From positions 1 to 56,560 of the forward strand of contig CALMRI010000041.1 in the NCBI GenBank assembly GCA_937776645.1: a DNA stretch of 56,560 bases, given 5' to 3'. Shown one piece after another: positions 46,199 through 55,313 of this stretch (its first letter is position 1; every line of letters begins with the position of its first letter). The notes beneath the pieces are model-generated. The model had not been told where the DNA came from. It did not search any database and saw nothing but the letters and a program-made list of their open reading frames with translations. The position numbers and the translations under genes are program-made. The DNA is from an uncultured Alphaproteobacteria bacterium (lineage in GTDB: Bacteria > Pseudomonadota > Alphaproteobacteria > Thalassobaculales > Thalassobaculaceae).

Positions 46199-46993
46199 AT
46201 GTCCGATCCTGTCGTCCTTCTCGACGTCGACCATCGCGGTGTCGCCACCGTCACCATCAACCGGCCCGAGGTGAACAACGCGTATAACGGTGAAGTGATC
46301 CAGGCGATGATCGACGGCGTCACCCAATGCGCCGACGACGACGCGGTCCGGGTGATCGTCATTCGCGGCAATGGCCGGCATTTCCAGGCTGGCGCGGATC
46401 TGAAATGGTTGAAAGAGATCGGCAAACTCTCACCGGCTGAGAACGTGGCGGTTTCGCGGAGCACCGCCAGCGCGATCCGCGGCCTGACGGAAATCATGAA
46501 GCCAACCGTGGCGCTGATTCACGGCGGTTGCTTTGGCGGCGGCACCGGCATCGCGGCGGCCTGCGACATCGTAATCGCCAGCGAGGACGCCTTATTCTCG
46601 ATCACTGAGACCCGCTGGGGCGTTATGGCCAGCGTGATCATTCCACAGTTGAACGCCGCCATTGGATCGCGCAACACCCGTCGCTATGCCCTGACCTGCG
46701 AGCGGTTCGATGCCGCCAAGGCCTTCGAGTTGGGCCTGGTGCATCAAGTCTGCCCGACCGGCGGCCTCGACGCGGCGGCAACGCCGGTCATTACCAATTT
46801 GCTGATGGCTGCCCCCATCGCCACGGCCCAGACCAAGCGGGCGATCTTGAACGATGGCGGGTTGCTGGTTAACGATATGTATTTTGAAGTGCTGGTCCAA
46901 ATGCACGCCGCCAAACGACAAACCGACGAGGCAATGGAGGGCCTTGCCAGTTTCGCCGAGAAGCGTGAGCCGTCCTGGTACCCCGGCGACTAA
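46199..46993 (+). CDS. Enoyl-CoA hydratase/isomerase family protein
   Basis: ATG 46199 gives 264 residues of the crotonase family, which hydrate or isomerise enoyl-CoA thioesters. The oxyanion-hole segments are HFQAGADLKWLKE and HGGCFGGGTGIAAACDIV. The catalytic-glutamate region reads FSITETRWGVMASVIIPQL, with glutamate at the first of the usual positions. KPTVALIHG is the standard lead-in. The frame is intact. Upstream sequence in frame does not match the family, which fixes the start. It probably serves degradation of a branched or aromatic acid with the neighbouring acyl-CoA enzymes (inference). Confidence 0.9.
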   Translation: MSDPVVLLDVDHRGVATVTINRPEVNNAYNGEVIQAMIDGVTQCADDDAVRVIVIRGNGRHFQAGADLKWLKEIGKLSPAENVAVSRSTASAIRGLTEIMKPTVALIHGGCFGGGTGIAAACDIVIASEDALFSITETRWGVMASVIIPQLNAAIGSRNTRRYALTCERFDAAKAFELGLVHQVCPTGGLDAAATPVITNLLMAAPIATAQTKRAILNDGGLLVNDMYFEVLVQMHAAKRQTDEAMEGLASFAEKREPSWYPGD

Positions 46994-47188
46994 TCCGCCC
47001 CCCACAAAGCCAGCGGAAAAGCACCAGATGATAACCAAGTCGGCAGTGAGCCAAGCCAAACAACCAGCCCTGCCGGATCCGCGGGATCCGCCGGAGTTGC
47101 CGGAGCCATGAGCGGCGAGACCCAGGGCGCTTTACCGATCTGACATTACCCTCGATTTCCGGCCGGACCAGACGCCCCGCAACGCCGC

Positions 47189-48091
47189 TTAACCGTCGGC
47201 CTCCACGGCGGCGAGGAAGTCACCGATCAGGCTGTCCGAGGCCTTGATGACATGTTCCGCCGCCGGGAACCGACCTTGCTGAACATCGTCGACGAATTCC
47301 TTGAACCCCGCCACGCGCTCCGCCTGCATCTCCTGCTTCATCTTGTAGAGATTGCGATACTGCTTGGAGTGCCGTGGGTATGGCGGTGAATTATTGCCGA
47401 GAATATCTTCGGCGAACAGGAACTGGATGTCGCCGCCACTGCCGCCGCCAATCGACGAGGTCATCAGCGTGGTCCGCTTGCTAATCTCGGCCAAAAGCGC
47501 CTCGGGAATGACCTCGACCTCGACCGCATAGGCGCCGGCATTCTCCAGCGCCTTGATCTCTTGGTAGACCCACATCGCCTCGTCGAGTGTCTTACCGACG
47601 GCGCGAAGTCCGCCGGTCCAGGTGCTTTTCCTCGGCACCAGGCCGGCATGACCTTGGATCGGAATACCGGCTTCGGCGGCGGCAGCGACAAACCTGGGGG
47701 GCCATTGGCACATGATCGCATCGGCGCCGATTGCCATCGCGTCATAGCCAAGACGCACGGCTTCATCCGCCGTTGCAGCAGCCAGGAGCGGCACCGAGAA
47801 AGCCATGAACGTGTTCGGCGCGGCGGCGCGAATGGCGGCGGCGGAATCAGGATTTTTCGGATCGAAACGGACTTTCATCGTATCGATACCGGCTTCCTCG
47901 GCCGCCACGGCTTCCTCGATCGAGAAAGGCAAGGTTTCGCAGAGCACGCGTTTGCCCTTTTGGTCTCGCAAACCCTTCACGGTGTAATTGCGGATACCAT
48001 AGGCACCGCCGAGGGTCATGATCCGCGTCAATCCGCGCTGCGCCGCATCCCTTGGCGGAATCCCTCCGTCGCCGGTCGCGTGACTCGCCAT
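47189..48091 (-). CDS. Ketopantoate hydroxymethyltransferase (PanB)-like protein
   Basis: ATG 48091 with AAGGGAGAAG upstream. The roughly 300-residue protein fits the PanB/phosphoenolpyruvate-mutase superfamily barrel. GHAGLVPRKSTWTGGLRAVG corresponds to GHxGLxPQ of PanB and AYAVEVEVIPEALLAEIS to its GA-E-ECVP segment. The first metal-ligand motif of PanB (TAYD) is replaced (LCETLP), and GDSLGMV is replaced (MKVRFDPKN), so true PanB activity is doubtful. The frame is intact. It could be a lyase or aldolase acting on a related hydroxymethyl- or phosphonate-type substrate. Confidence 0.7.
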   Translation of the reverse strand: MASHATGDGGIPPRDAAQRGLTRIMTLGGAYGIRNYTVKGLRDQKGKRVLCETLPFSIEEAVAAEEAGIDTMKVRFDPKNPDSAAAIRAAAPNTFMAFSVPLLAAATADEAVRLGYDAMAIGADAIMCQWPPRFVAAAAEAGIPIQGHAGLVPRKSTWTGGLRAVGKTLDEAMWVYQEIKALENAGAYAVEVEVIPEALLAEISKRTTLMTSSIGGGSGGDIQFLFAEDILGNNSPPYPRHSKQYRNLYKMKQEMQAERVAGFKEFVDDVQQGRFPAAEHVIKASDSLIGDFLAAVEADG

Positions 48092-48334
48092 GGATCTTCT
48101 CCCTTTGAATTGAAAAACCACTATCTTCATATGGTTAGTATTGTGCAAGACGCCCAGACGATAATGACGGGTGTTCTAAGCGGATCACAATGCCGCCATA
48201 GCACGAATCTCAATGCCATCGCGAAGGTGATTAGTCGCTAAATTTCGCGCTGAAATCTGGACAGAACCATTCGTCAAGTTACCTTGCCAAGGCAGCCCCA
48301 CCGAGAATGGCGGGGCAACAGGAGTGATAGATTG

Positions 48335-50182
48335 ATGACCGAGGCTCTGAAATTGAGTGATGTGAATGCAGAAGCGGCCACCCGCGATTGGTTGGCGCAA
48401 TTCGACGCCGCTCTAACACAGCGCAACATCGATGCCGTGACCCGGCTTTTTCTAGCAGACGGGCATTGGCGCGATCTGCTGGCTTTCAGCTGGCACATCC
48501 AAACGATGACTGGGGTGGAAGCCATCGCCGGCACTCTGAGACACACACTCGGCTCCATTCAACCTGCGAACTTCAGAATCGCCGCTGACCGCACGCGGCC
48601 GCGCATCGTGACCCGCGCCGGGCGCGAGGTGGTGGAAGCAATCTTCGCCTTTGATACCTCGATGGGCCGCGCCAGCGGTGTCCTGCGCTTGGTCCCCGAC
48701 GCCTCGACGGTTTCGGTATTACGAGCTTGGGTCCTGCTGACATCCCTGGACGAGATTAAAGGCCATGAGGAATTGAACGGGCCCCGCCGGCCGGGTGGTC
48801 AGGCCTATTCCCGCGAGTTCGGCGGCAAGAACTGGCTCGATCATCGTCTCAATAAGCTGACCTATGAAGATCATGATCCGGCGGTATTGGTTATTGGCGG
48901 GGGCCAATCGGGTCTCGGCATCGCCGCTTGTCTCGGCCAGCTTGGCGTCGACACCCTGGTCGTCGACCGTCACGAGCGGGTCGGCGACGCCTGGCGCAAG
49001 CGCTACCACTCGTTGACCTTGCACAACGAGGTTTACATCAACCACCTGCCCTACATGCGCTTCCCAGAAAATTACCCAGTCTTCATCCCCAAGGACAAGA
49101 TCGCCAACTGGTTCGAATTTTATGTCGAGACCATGGAAATCAATGTCTGGACCGGCACCGAGATCGTCCATGGCACCCATGACGAGACCACCGGGCGGTG
49201 GGAAATCTCTCTACGCCGCCAAGACGGCTCGACCCGCATCATGCGACCCCGCCATGTGATTTTCGCGACCGGCGTCAGCGCTATCCCGGTTCGCCCCGAT
49301 CTGCCGGATCTTGATAGCTTCGCCGGCACGACCATGCACTCAAGCCAATATGCGACCGGCCATGCATGGAAAGACCGCAAGGCGCTGGTGCTGGGCACAG
49401 GCAACAGCGGACATGACGTCGCGCAGGACTTGCACGCCTGCGGCGCCGACGTATCAATAATTCAGCGCAGTTCCACCCTGATTGTCAGCCTAGCGCAGGC
49501 GCAGACGGTCTACGGCATGTATACCGAGGGGCCACCGCTGTCGGATTGCGATCTCCTCGCGACCGCCTCGCCCTACCCGGTTTTGGTCGAGGGTTACCAG
49601 ATCGCCGCGGCAGCGATGCAGAAGGCTGATAAAACACTCCTGGACGGTTTGACCGCGCGCGGCTTCGTTCTCGACAATGGACCGCCGGACGATACCGGAT
49701 ATCAAATGAAATATCTCAGGCGCGGCGGTGGCTACTACTTCAACGTCGGCTGTTCGGACTTGATTGTCAGCGGCGACATCGGCCTCCTGCAGTACAAGGA
49801 CATCGAGCGTTTCGTGCCGGAGGGGGTATTGCTCAAGGATGGGCGGGTTATCGAGGCGGACCTTCTGGTGACGGCCACCGGTTACAAGAATCAACAGGAC
49901 GTCGTGCGGCTTTATCTGGGGGACGAGGTTGCGGACCGTATTGGCACGGTCTGGGGTTTCGACGAGGGTGGCGAGCAACGCAACATGTGGCGCCGCACCG
50001 AACAACCCGGCCTCTGGTTCAGCGCCGGCGGCCTACCGCATGTACGTATCTATTCGAAGTACCTCGCGCTGCAAATCAAGGCGGTTGAAGAGGGCCTGAT
50101 CAGCGCCGCCATGCCAGTCGACAGCGAGGCTGCAACAGACGCAGCGACCGCCCAACCGGCATCGAGCCTTGAAAAGATCTGA
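48335..50182 (+). CDS. Flavin-containing monooxygenase with N-terminal NTF2-like domain (copy 2)
   Basis: ATG 48335 has AGGAG ten bases upstream and starts a 615-residue paralogue of the gene at 37944. The NTF2-like part is about residues 15-150 (RLFLADGHWRDLLAFSWHIQ). The FAD motif VLVIGGGQSGLGIAACL is near residue 184, then AWRKRYHSLTLHNEVYINHL, the NADPH motif ALVLGTGNSGHDVAQDL, and LLVTATGYKNQQDVV. The C-terminus has an extra alanine/threonine-rich tail. The frame is intact. Having two full paralogues in one 12-kb stretch suggests specialised substrates in the same pathway, or a duplication. Confidence 0.85.
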   Translation: MTEALKLSDVNAEAATRDWLAQFDAALTQRNIDAVTRLFLADGHWRDLLAFSWHIQTMTGVEAIAGTLRHTLGSIQPANFRIAADRTRPRIVTRAGREVVEAIFAFDTSMGRASGVLRLVPDASTVSVLRAWVLLTSLDEIKGHEELNGPRRPGGQAYSREFGGKNWLDHRLNKLTYEDHDPAVLVIGGGQSGLGIAACLGQLGVDTLVVDRHERVGDAWRKRYHSLTLHNEVYINHLPYMRFPENYPVFIPKDKIANWFEFYVETMEINVWTGTEIVHGTHDETTGRWEISLRRQDGSTRIMRPRHVIFATGVSAIPVRPDLPDLDSFAGTTMHSSQYATGHAWKDRKALVLGTGNSGHDVAQDLHACGADVSIIQRSSTLIVSLAQAQTVYGMYTEGPPLSDCDLLATASPYPVLVEGYQIAAAAMQKADKTLLDGLTARGFVLDNGPPDDTGYQMKYLRRGGGYYFNVGCSDLIVSGDIGLLQYKDIERFVPEGVLLKDGRVIEADLLVTATGYKNQQDVVRLYLGDEVADRIGTVWGFDEGGEQRNMWRRTEQPGLWFSAGGLPHVRIYSKYLALQIKAVEEGLISAAMPVDSEAATDAATAQPASSLEKI

Positions 50183-50355
50183 CTTGATCGAATGAATGGC
50201 GCCGAGATGACGGGCAATCTGCTTCCGTATAGTCTCCGCAATCCAGAGATCAGCGTTAGAATTGCACCTCGCAACAGCCATCTCATGATCGAGGGGCTTG
50301 GCGAGAGGTTCGCACACCGATAGATACGGCATAGCATTCACCGGAGGCTCCAGCG

Positions 50356-51469
50356 ATGTCCGAGACCCAGCCCACGTTGCAGGACCGTGTCCCCGTTTCC
50401 ATCCTCACCGGCTTTCTCGGCAGCGGCAAGACCACGCTGCTTTCGAAACTGATGCGGAACCCGGCGATGGACAAGGTCGCGGTGATCGTCAACGAATTCG
50501 GTGAGATCGGCATCGATGACGCCCTGGTTGTGCAGTCGAACGAAGATACGATCCTGCTGAACAGCGGTTGCCTATGTTGTACGGTGCGCGGTGATCTCGT
50601 CGACACCATGCGCAAACTGTTCATTGAGCGCGCCGACGGCACGGTGCCGCCTTTCGAGCGGCTGGTCGTTGAGACAACCGGTCTCGCCGACCCGGCGCCG
50701 ATCCTGCATACGATGATGGCAGACCCGTTCCTGATCACCCGATACCGCCTAGACGGAGTAATTACCGTTGTCGACGCGCATCACGCGATGCAACAGTTCG
50801 ACCAACAGTACGAGTCCGTGAAACAGGCCGCAGTCGCCGACCGCATCGTGTTGAGCAAGATCGACGTGACCGACCCGGAGATGGTGGCCACCGTTAAATC
50901 AAGGCTCGCCAGCGTCAACCCAGCCGCGCCGCTCATCGAGTCGAACCACGGGGATGTCGACCCAGCCGTGCTGTTCAATGCCGGGCTCTATAACCCGCTG
51001 ACCAAGACCGCCGACGTGACACAATGGTTGAAGGAAGAGGCCTATCGTGACACCGAGGGCCACGTTTATCATCGTCATAGCGAAGACAGGCATGACGAAG
51101 AGGGACATAGCCACGAGCTCAGAGCACGGGCATCACCATGACGTGAATCGCCACGACGACCACATCCACAGCTTTGTGCTGTATTTCGACGAGCCGCTGA
51201 AATGGTCGAAGATCGCCGGCTCCCTCGACATGATGGCACAGACCCATGGCGCCAATATCCTGCGCATCAAAGGGTTGGTGAACGTCGCCGAAATCGACGA
51301 TCAGCCGGTTGTGGTTCATGCCGTCCAACACATGTTTCACCCCCCCGCCAAGATCGACGACTGGCCCAGTGACGACCGCCGCTCGCGCCTAGTCTTCATT
51401 GTCCGGGATTTGGACAAGGAGACGGTTGAAAGCGTGCTGAGCTCGTATCTGGCCCTGGATTTTAACTGA
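50356..51469 (+). CDS. CobW/COG0523 GTPase, one frameshift in the His-rich linker
   Basis: A metal-chaperone or metal-insertion GTPase of the CobW/YeiR/ZigA family. The G1 motif is ILTGFLGSGKTTLLSKLM, the zinc-binding CxCC motif is SGCLCCTVRGDL, the Mg2+ loop is VVETTGLADPAPIL and the guanine-binding motif is SKIDV. The linker is very rich in histidine (HVYHRHSEDRHDEEGHSHE). It is followed, after a frame change near 51120, by SEHGHHHDVNRHDDHIHSF, then the C-terminal domain (GANILRIKGLVNVAEID, VVHAVQHMFHPP) to 51469. The total of about 370 codons is normal. The His-rich repeat is a plausible place for a slippage mutation or a read error. Confidence 0.88.
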
Positions 51470-51526
51470 GCTGGGTGCACGAGCCATGGCGAAAACACAG
51501 TCAGTTTTGGATTTAAAAGACAGGAT

Positions 51527-52474
51527 TTACTCCGCCACCTCGGACAGTTTTGTCGGCAACTCAGCGCCGGTCTGGCTTGCGATGATACCGTAATGCTCAA
51601 TCCGCCGATGCTTGGCGAAATTGAAGATCGTCGCCTTCGGCATGTTGCACAGATCAAGATCACCGGCGGTGGTGATCAACTCATCCTCAAGGCTGGTGGC
51701 GACGGCGGTGATCTCGCCGGAGGGTTGAATGATACAGGAACCACCGATCAACATACAACCATCCTCAATTCCGGCCTTGGCGACACCTACCACCCAGCAG
51801 CCGTTCATATAGGCGTTGGCCTGCATCGCCAGATGATTATGGAACATCCGCAGATGGTTCGGCTCGTGACCGGAGGTGTTGAGGTCCGGGGTGTTGTAGC
51901 CAAGCACGATCATCTCCGCGCCCTTCAACCCCATCACCCGATAGGTTTCCGCCCAGCGCCGGTCATTGCAGATCGCCATGCCGATGATCCCGCCATGTTG
52001 CCGCCAAACCCCAAAACCCAGATCCCCCGGTTCGAAATAGCGCTTTTCCAGATGCTGGAACGGGCGGTGCGGTTCGTATTCCGAATGGCCCGGCAGATGC
52101 ACCTTGCGATACTTACCGTTGATCCGGCCGGTCTCGTCGACCAGGATGGCAGAGTTGAAGCGGTGCCCATCCGGGGTCAACTCGGCATAACCCAGATAGA
52201 ACCCGATCCCCGCCTCGGACGCGGCCTCGAACAACGGGCGGGTCGCCGGCCCCGGCATCTCGGTCTCGTACCAATGATCCATGCGGCTGATGTCTTCCTC
52301 AAAGTAGCGCGGGAAGAACGTCGTCAGCGCCAGTTCCGGGAAGACTACGAACGTGCACCCGCGCGACTTGGCTTGGCGGATCAACTCGACCATGCGCGCG
52401 ACACAGCTCTCACGACTCTCATCCGGAGCGATCGCCCCCATCTGCGCGGCTCCGATGGTGACGATGCGGCTCAT
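51527..52474 (-). CDS. N-carbamoyl-D-amino-acid hydrolase-like nitrilase
   Basis: ATG 52474 with AAAGGA upstream gives 315 residues of the carbon-nitrogen hydrolase superfamily. The Glu-Lys-Cys triad is visible in TFVVFPELALTTFF, YRKVHLPGHSEYEPH and IGMAICNDRRWAETYRV. The CNDRRW context and the insert HEPNHLRMFHNHLAMQANAY are typical of D-carbamoylases, which release D-amino acids plus CO2 and NH3. The frame is intact. It converges with the CobW gene; the 312-base upstream region (52475-52786) shared with paaK shows no gene. Confidence 0.85.
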   Translation of the reverse strand: MSRIVTIGAAQMGAIAPDESRESCVARMVELIRQAKSRGCTFVVFPELALTTFFPRYFEEDISRMDHWYETEMPGPATRPLFEAASEAGIGFYLGYAELTPDGHRFNSAILVDETGRINGKYRKVHLPGHSEYEPHRPFQHLEKRYFEPGDLGFGVWRQHGGIIGMAICNDRRWAETYRVMGLKGAEMIVLGYNTPDLNTSGHEPNHLRMFHNHLAMQANAYMNGCWVVGVAKAGIEDGCMLIGGSCIIQPSGEITAVATSLEDELITTAGDLDLCNMPKATIFNFAKHRRIEHYGIIASQTGAELPTKLSEVAE

Positions 52475-52786
52475 GGCGGGGTCCTTTCGGGAAGTCCGAG
52501 TTGGTCTGGTCCAGAGTCTAACAGGCAAGCCGTTCCGGCGACAACCGTACGAGACGGCGCGTCCGGCAGCCGCCGCTAGCAAAGATATTCAGACCAGCGC
52601 CGGCATACCGCCGGATCAGCATAGGTGTGCCGAACGCAACATGAATACCCGGCGGCGTCGATCGGTCCGGTGACATGCGGGTCCCCCAGCGGGTTGCCCT
52701 GTTGGCTTGCTACAACAAGCCGCCCCGTTGTCTCCTAGCCTCAATGCGGCTTAGATAGAGGCCATCGACCCCAAGGGACGCACCCC

Positions 52787-54091
52787 ATGCTGGATCTGAC
52801 GCCGCGCAAACAGGACCTGGACCCGATCGAGACCGCCAGCCGGGACGAGATCGCGGCGTTACAGCTCCAACGCCTGAAATGGTCGCTTCGCCATGCCTAT
52901 GACAAGGTGCCGTTCTATCGCCAGGGTTTCGAGGCAGCGGGGGTGCATCCCGACGATCTCAGCTGCCTTACCGATCTGGCGAAATTCCCCTTCACCATTA
53001 AAAGCGACCTGCGCGACAACTACCCCTTCGGGCTGTTTGCGGTGCCCAAGGAGCAGGTCGTTCGGGTCCACGCCTCCTCCGGCACCACCGGCAAACCCAC
53101 CGTTGTCGGTTATACCCAAAAGGATATCGACACCTGGGCTGATGTGGTCGCCCGGTCAATCCGAGCCTCGGGCGGACGCCCCGGCGACACCGTGCATATC
53201 GCCTATGGTTATGGCCTATTCACCGGCGGTCTTGGCGCCCATTATGGGGCCGAACGCCTGGGCTGTCTGACAGTCCCCGTTTCCGGCGGCATGACCGAGC
53301 GTCAAGTTACCCTGATCGAGGACTTTAAGCCCGACGTGATCATGGTCACCCCGTCCTACATGCTGGCAATCCTCGACGAGTTTCATCGCCAGGGCCTCGA
53401 CCCGCGCGCCAGCTCGCTCAAGGTTGGTATCTTCGGGGCCGAGCCCTGGACCAACGCCATGCGCGCCGAGATCGAGCAGGCCTTCAACATACACGCCGTC
53501 GACATCTATGGCCTATCCGAGGTGATGGGCCCAGGCGTCGCCAATGAATGCGTCGAGACCAAGGACGGCCTGCACATTTGGGAGGATCATTTCTATCCCG
53601 AGGTCATCGATCCCGAATCCGGTCAGGTGCTCCCCGATGGAGAGCTGGGAGAGCTGGTCTTCACCAGCCTGACCAAGGAAGCGCTGCCGATCATCCGCTA
53701 TCGCACCCGCGATCTAACCCGCCTCTTGCCGGGCACCGCGCGGAGCATGCGGCGAATGGAAAAGGTAACCGGCCGCTCCGACGACATGATCATCCTGCGC
53801 GGCGTCAACGTCTTTCCGACTCAGATCGAGGAACAGATCCTGAAATGCGATGGGCTAGCGCCGCATTACCAAATCCTGCTGACCAAGCGCGGTCGCATGG
53901 ACGGCATGACGATCCAGGTTGAAGCCTCACCAAGCGCCGCCGGGGCGCAGGCGCGGGAAGCTTCGGCGACGGAGCTGGCAGGGCATGTGAAAGGCGTGGT
54001 CGGGGTCACCGCCAAGGTGGAAGTAGCGGAACCCGGCGGGGTCGAGCGGAGCCTGGGTAAAGCGGTGCGGGTTATCGATCAGCGAGGATGA
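52787..54091 (+). CDS. Phenylacetate-CoA ligase family protein
   Basis: A 434-residue adenylate-forming enzyme of the PaaK type, which activates phenylacetate or a related aryl acid to its CoA thioester using ATP. The ATP loop is VHASSGTTGKPTVVGYT. Other landmarks are DTVHIAYGYGLFTGGLGAHY, KVGIFGAEPWTNAMRAEIEQ, DIYGLSEVMGPGVANECVET, WEDHFYPEVIDPESGQVL, YRTRDLTRLLPGTARSM and the C-terminal GRSDDMIILRGVNVFPTQIE. The frame is intact. The rest of the paa gene set is not in the window. The following 344 bases (54092-54435), between converging genes, hold no recognisable gene. Confidence 0.92.
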   Translation: MLDLTPRKQDLDPIETASRDEIAALQLQRLKWSLRHAYDKVPFYRQGFEAAGVHPDDLSCLTDLAKFPFTIKSDLRDNYPFGLFAVPKEQVVRVHASSGTTGKPTVVGYTQKDIDTWADVVARSIRASGGRPGDTVHIAYGYGLFTGGLGAHYGAERLGCLTVPVSGGMTERQVTLIEDFKPDVIMVTPSYMLAILDEFHRQGLDPRASSLKVGIFGAEPWTNAMRAEIEQAFNIHAVDIYGLSEVMGPGVANECVETKDGLHIWEDHFYPEVIDPESGQVLPDGELGELVFTSLTKEALPIIRYRTRDLTRLLPGTARSMRRMEKVTGRSDDMIILRGVNVFPTQIEEQILKCDGLAPHYQILLTKRGRMDGMTIQVEASPSAAGAQAREASATELAGHVKGVVGVTAKVEVAEPGGVERSLGKAVRVIDQRG

Positions 54092-54435
54092 TGGATCGTC
54101 CTCAGCGGCTATTGCGGTAGAGTGTGACCGTTGACCAAGGACAAGCGACGGCGTAGCCGTAATGGCGATCGCCCGATGATCAACAATCCGTCACGAGGCA
54201 TAGTCTCAGGCGTCGACCCCGCGTCAACCGCGGGGTAACGGATACACGTGGGACAATGAGAAGCGCAGATCTGGACAATGCGCTGATCACCAACGCGCGG
54301 TCTGAAAGAGCACGGTGTTCGCGGCAGACTGTGGCGCCGGTTGTCTCTGTCAAAGAGCCGGCGATAGCCCTCCATCGGAAGAACAACCATCTCGCCGCCT
54401 TCAGGGGCCTTGATCTTCTGCAGGGGACATCGCCC

Positions 54436-55290
54436 CTACTCGGCGGCAAACGCCTTCACGTGCAACGCTTCCTGCTCGCGATAGGTTTCGCGATACACCC
54501 CTACCGCCTGCTCATGTACGGCCAGCGTGTCTGGGTGGAGCTCCATTTCCGGCGCGCACACCGATGCGAAATGGCCATAGCGGTCCTCACCGCTTACCAG
54601 CATGGCCGCGGTACGGTAGGCGCCGATGGGTCTAACATGGGTCGGGATGTAGTTGAGCCCGAGGCCAACGCGCCGTTGGTTCGTGGTGTTCGGGGCCGAG
54701 CGGTGCGGGCAGAGGCCGTGGTGGATCGAGAAAGAGCCGGGTTGGAGCGGCATCGCGACCGGCTTGGACGCGTCCAGAGCCTCGACAATAACCTGGCCGG
54801 AGCGGTTGACGCTATTCTCGACCACATGGGCCGCGTGGCGCATCTGGCGGTGGGCGCCGCCCATGGACAGCACCTCCATACAGCCGACCTCCTCGCTCGC
54901 CTCGGTCAGAGCCAGCCAGGCGGCGATCGGTTTAACCGGGTCGAGGCCGTAATAGGTGGCGTCCTGGTGCCAGGCGGCGACCATTGGCGAGCCCGGCTCC
55001 TTGATAAAGAAAGTGCTGGTCCAGGTCAGGATATCCGGGCCAATCAAATCCTCGACCACATCGAGAATTCGGGGGTCGCGAGCGATCCAGGCGGCCCAGG
55101 GCAGGATCAGATAGGGCATGGTCCGGCAGTTGAGATTGCTTGAGGAGGACACCGGCGCCCCCAGCCAGGTTTCGTAACGGGCGAGACCGGCAAGGCATTC
55201 CTGACGCTCGACCTCATCCAGCATTGGAAATGGATGCAAGAATCCGTCGCGCCGCCAATCGCTGATCTGTTGGGTACTCAATTCTGACAT
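54436..55290 (-). CDS. Phytanoyl-CoA dioxygenase family protein
   Basis: A 284-residue Fe(II)/2-oxoglutarate oxygenase that hydroxylates an unknown small molecule. The iron ligands are in AAWHQDATYYGLDPVKP (HxD) and in PGSFSIHHGLCPHRSAPN (distal His). The arginine in VGLGLNYIPTHVRP region fits the 2-oxoglutarate anchor. The N-terminus (LSTQQISDWRRDGFLHPFPM) is standard for the family. The frame is intact, and the alcohol dehydrogenase gene ends 23 bases upstream in the same direction, so they are probably one operon. Confidence 0.9.
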   Translation of the reverse strand: MSELSTQQISDWRRDGFLHPFPMLDEVERQECLAGLARYETWLGAPVSSSSNLNCRTMPYLILPWAAWIARDPRILDVVEDLIGPDILTWTSTFFIKEPGSPMVAAWHQDATYYGLDPVKPIAAWLALTEASEEVGCMEVLSMGGAHRQMRHAAHVVENSVNRSGQVIVEALDASKPVAMPLQPGSFSIHHGLCPHRSAPNTTNQRRVGLGLNYIPTHVRPIGAYRTAAMLVSGEDRYGHFASVCAPEMELHPDTLAVHEQAVGVYRETYREQEALHVKAFAAE

Positions 55291-55313
55291 TACGCGCCGC
55301 CAACGCTGAAGCC

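Noticed and set aside
54092..54435. Minus-strand frame beginning MVVLPMEGYRRLFDRDNRR as a gene
   Set aside because: It resembles no known family and lacks a ribosome site; treated as non-coding between converging genes.
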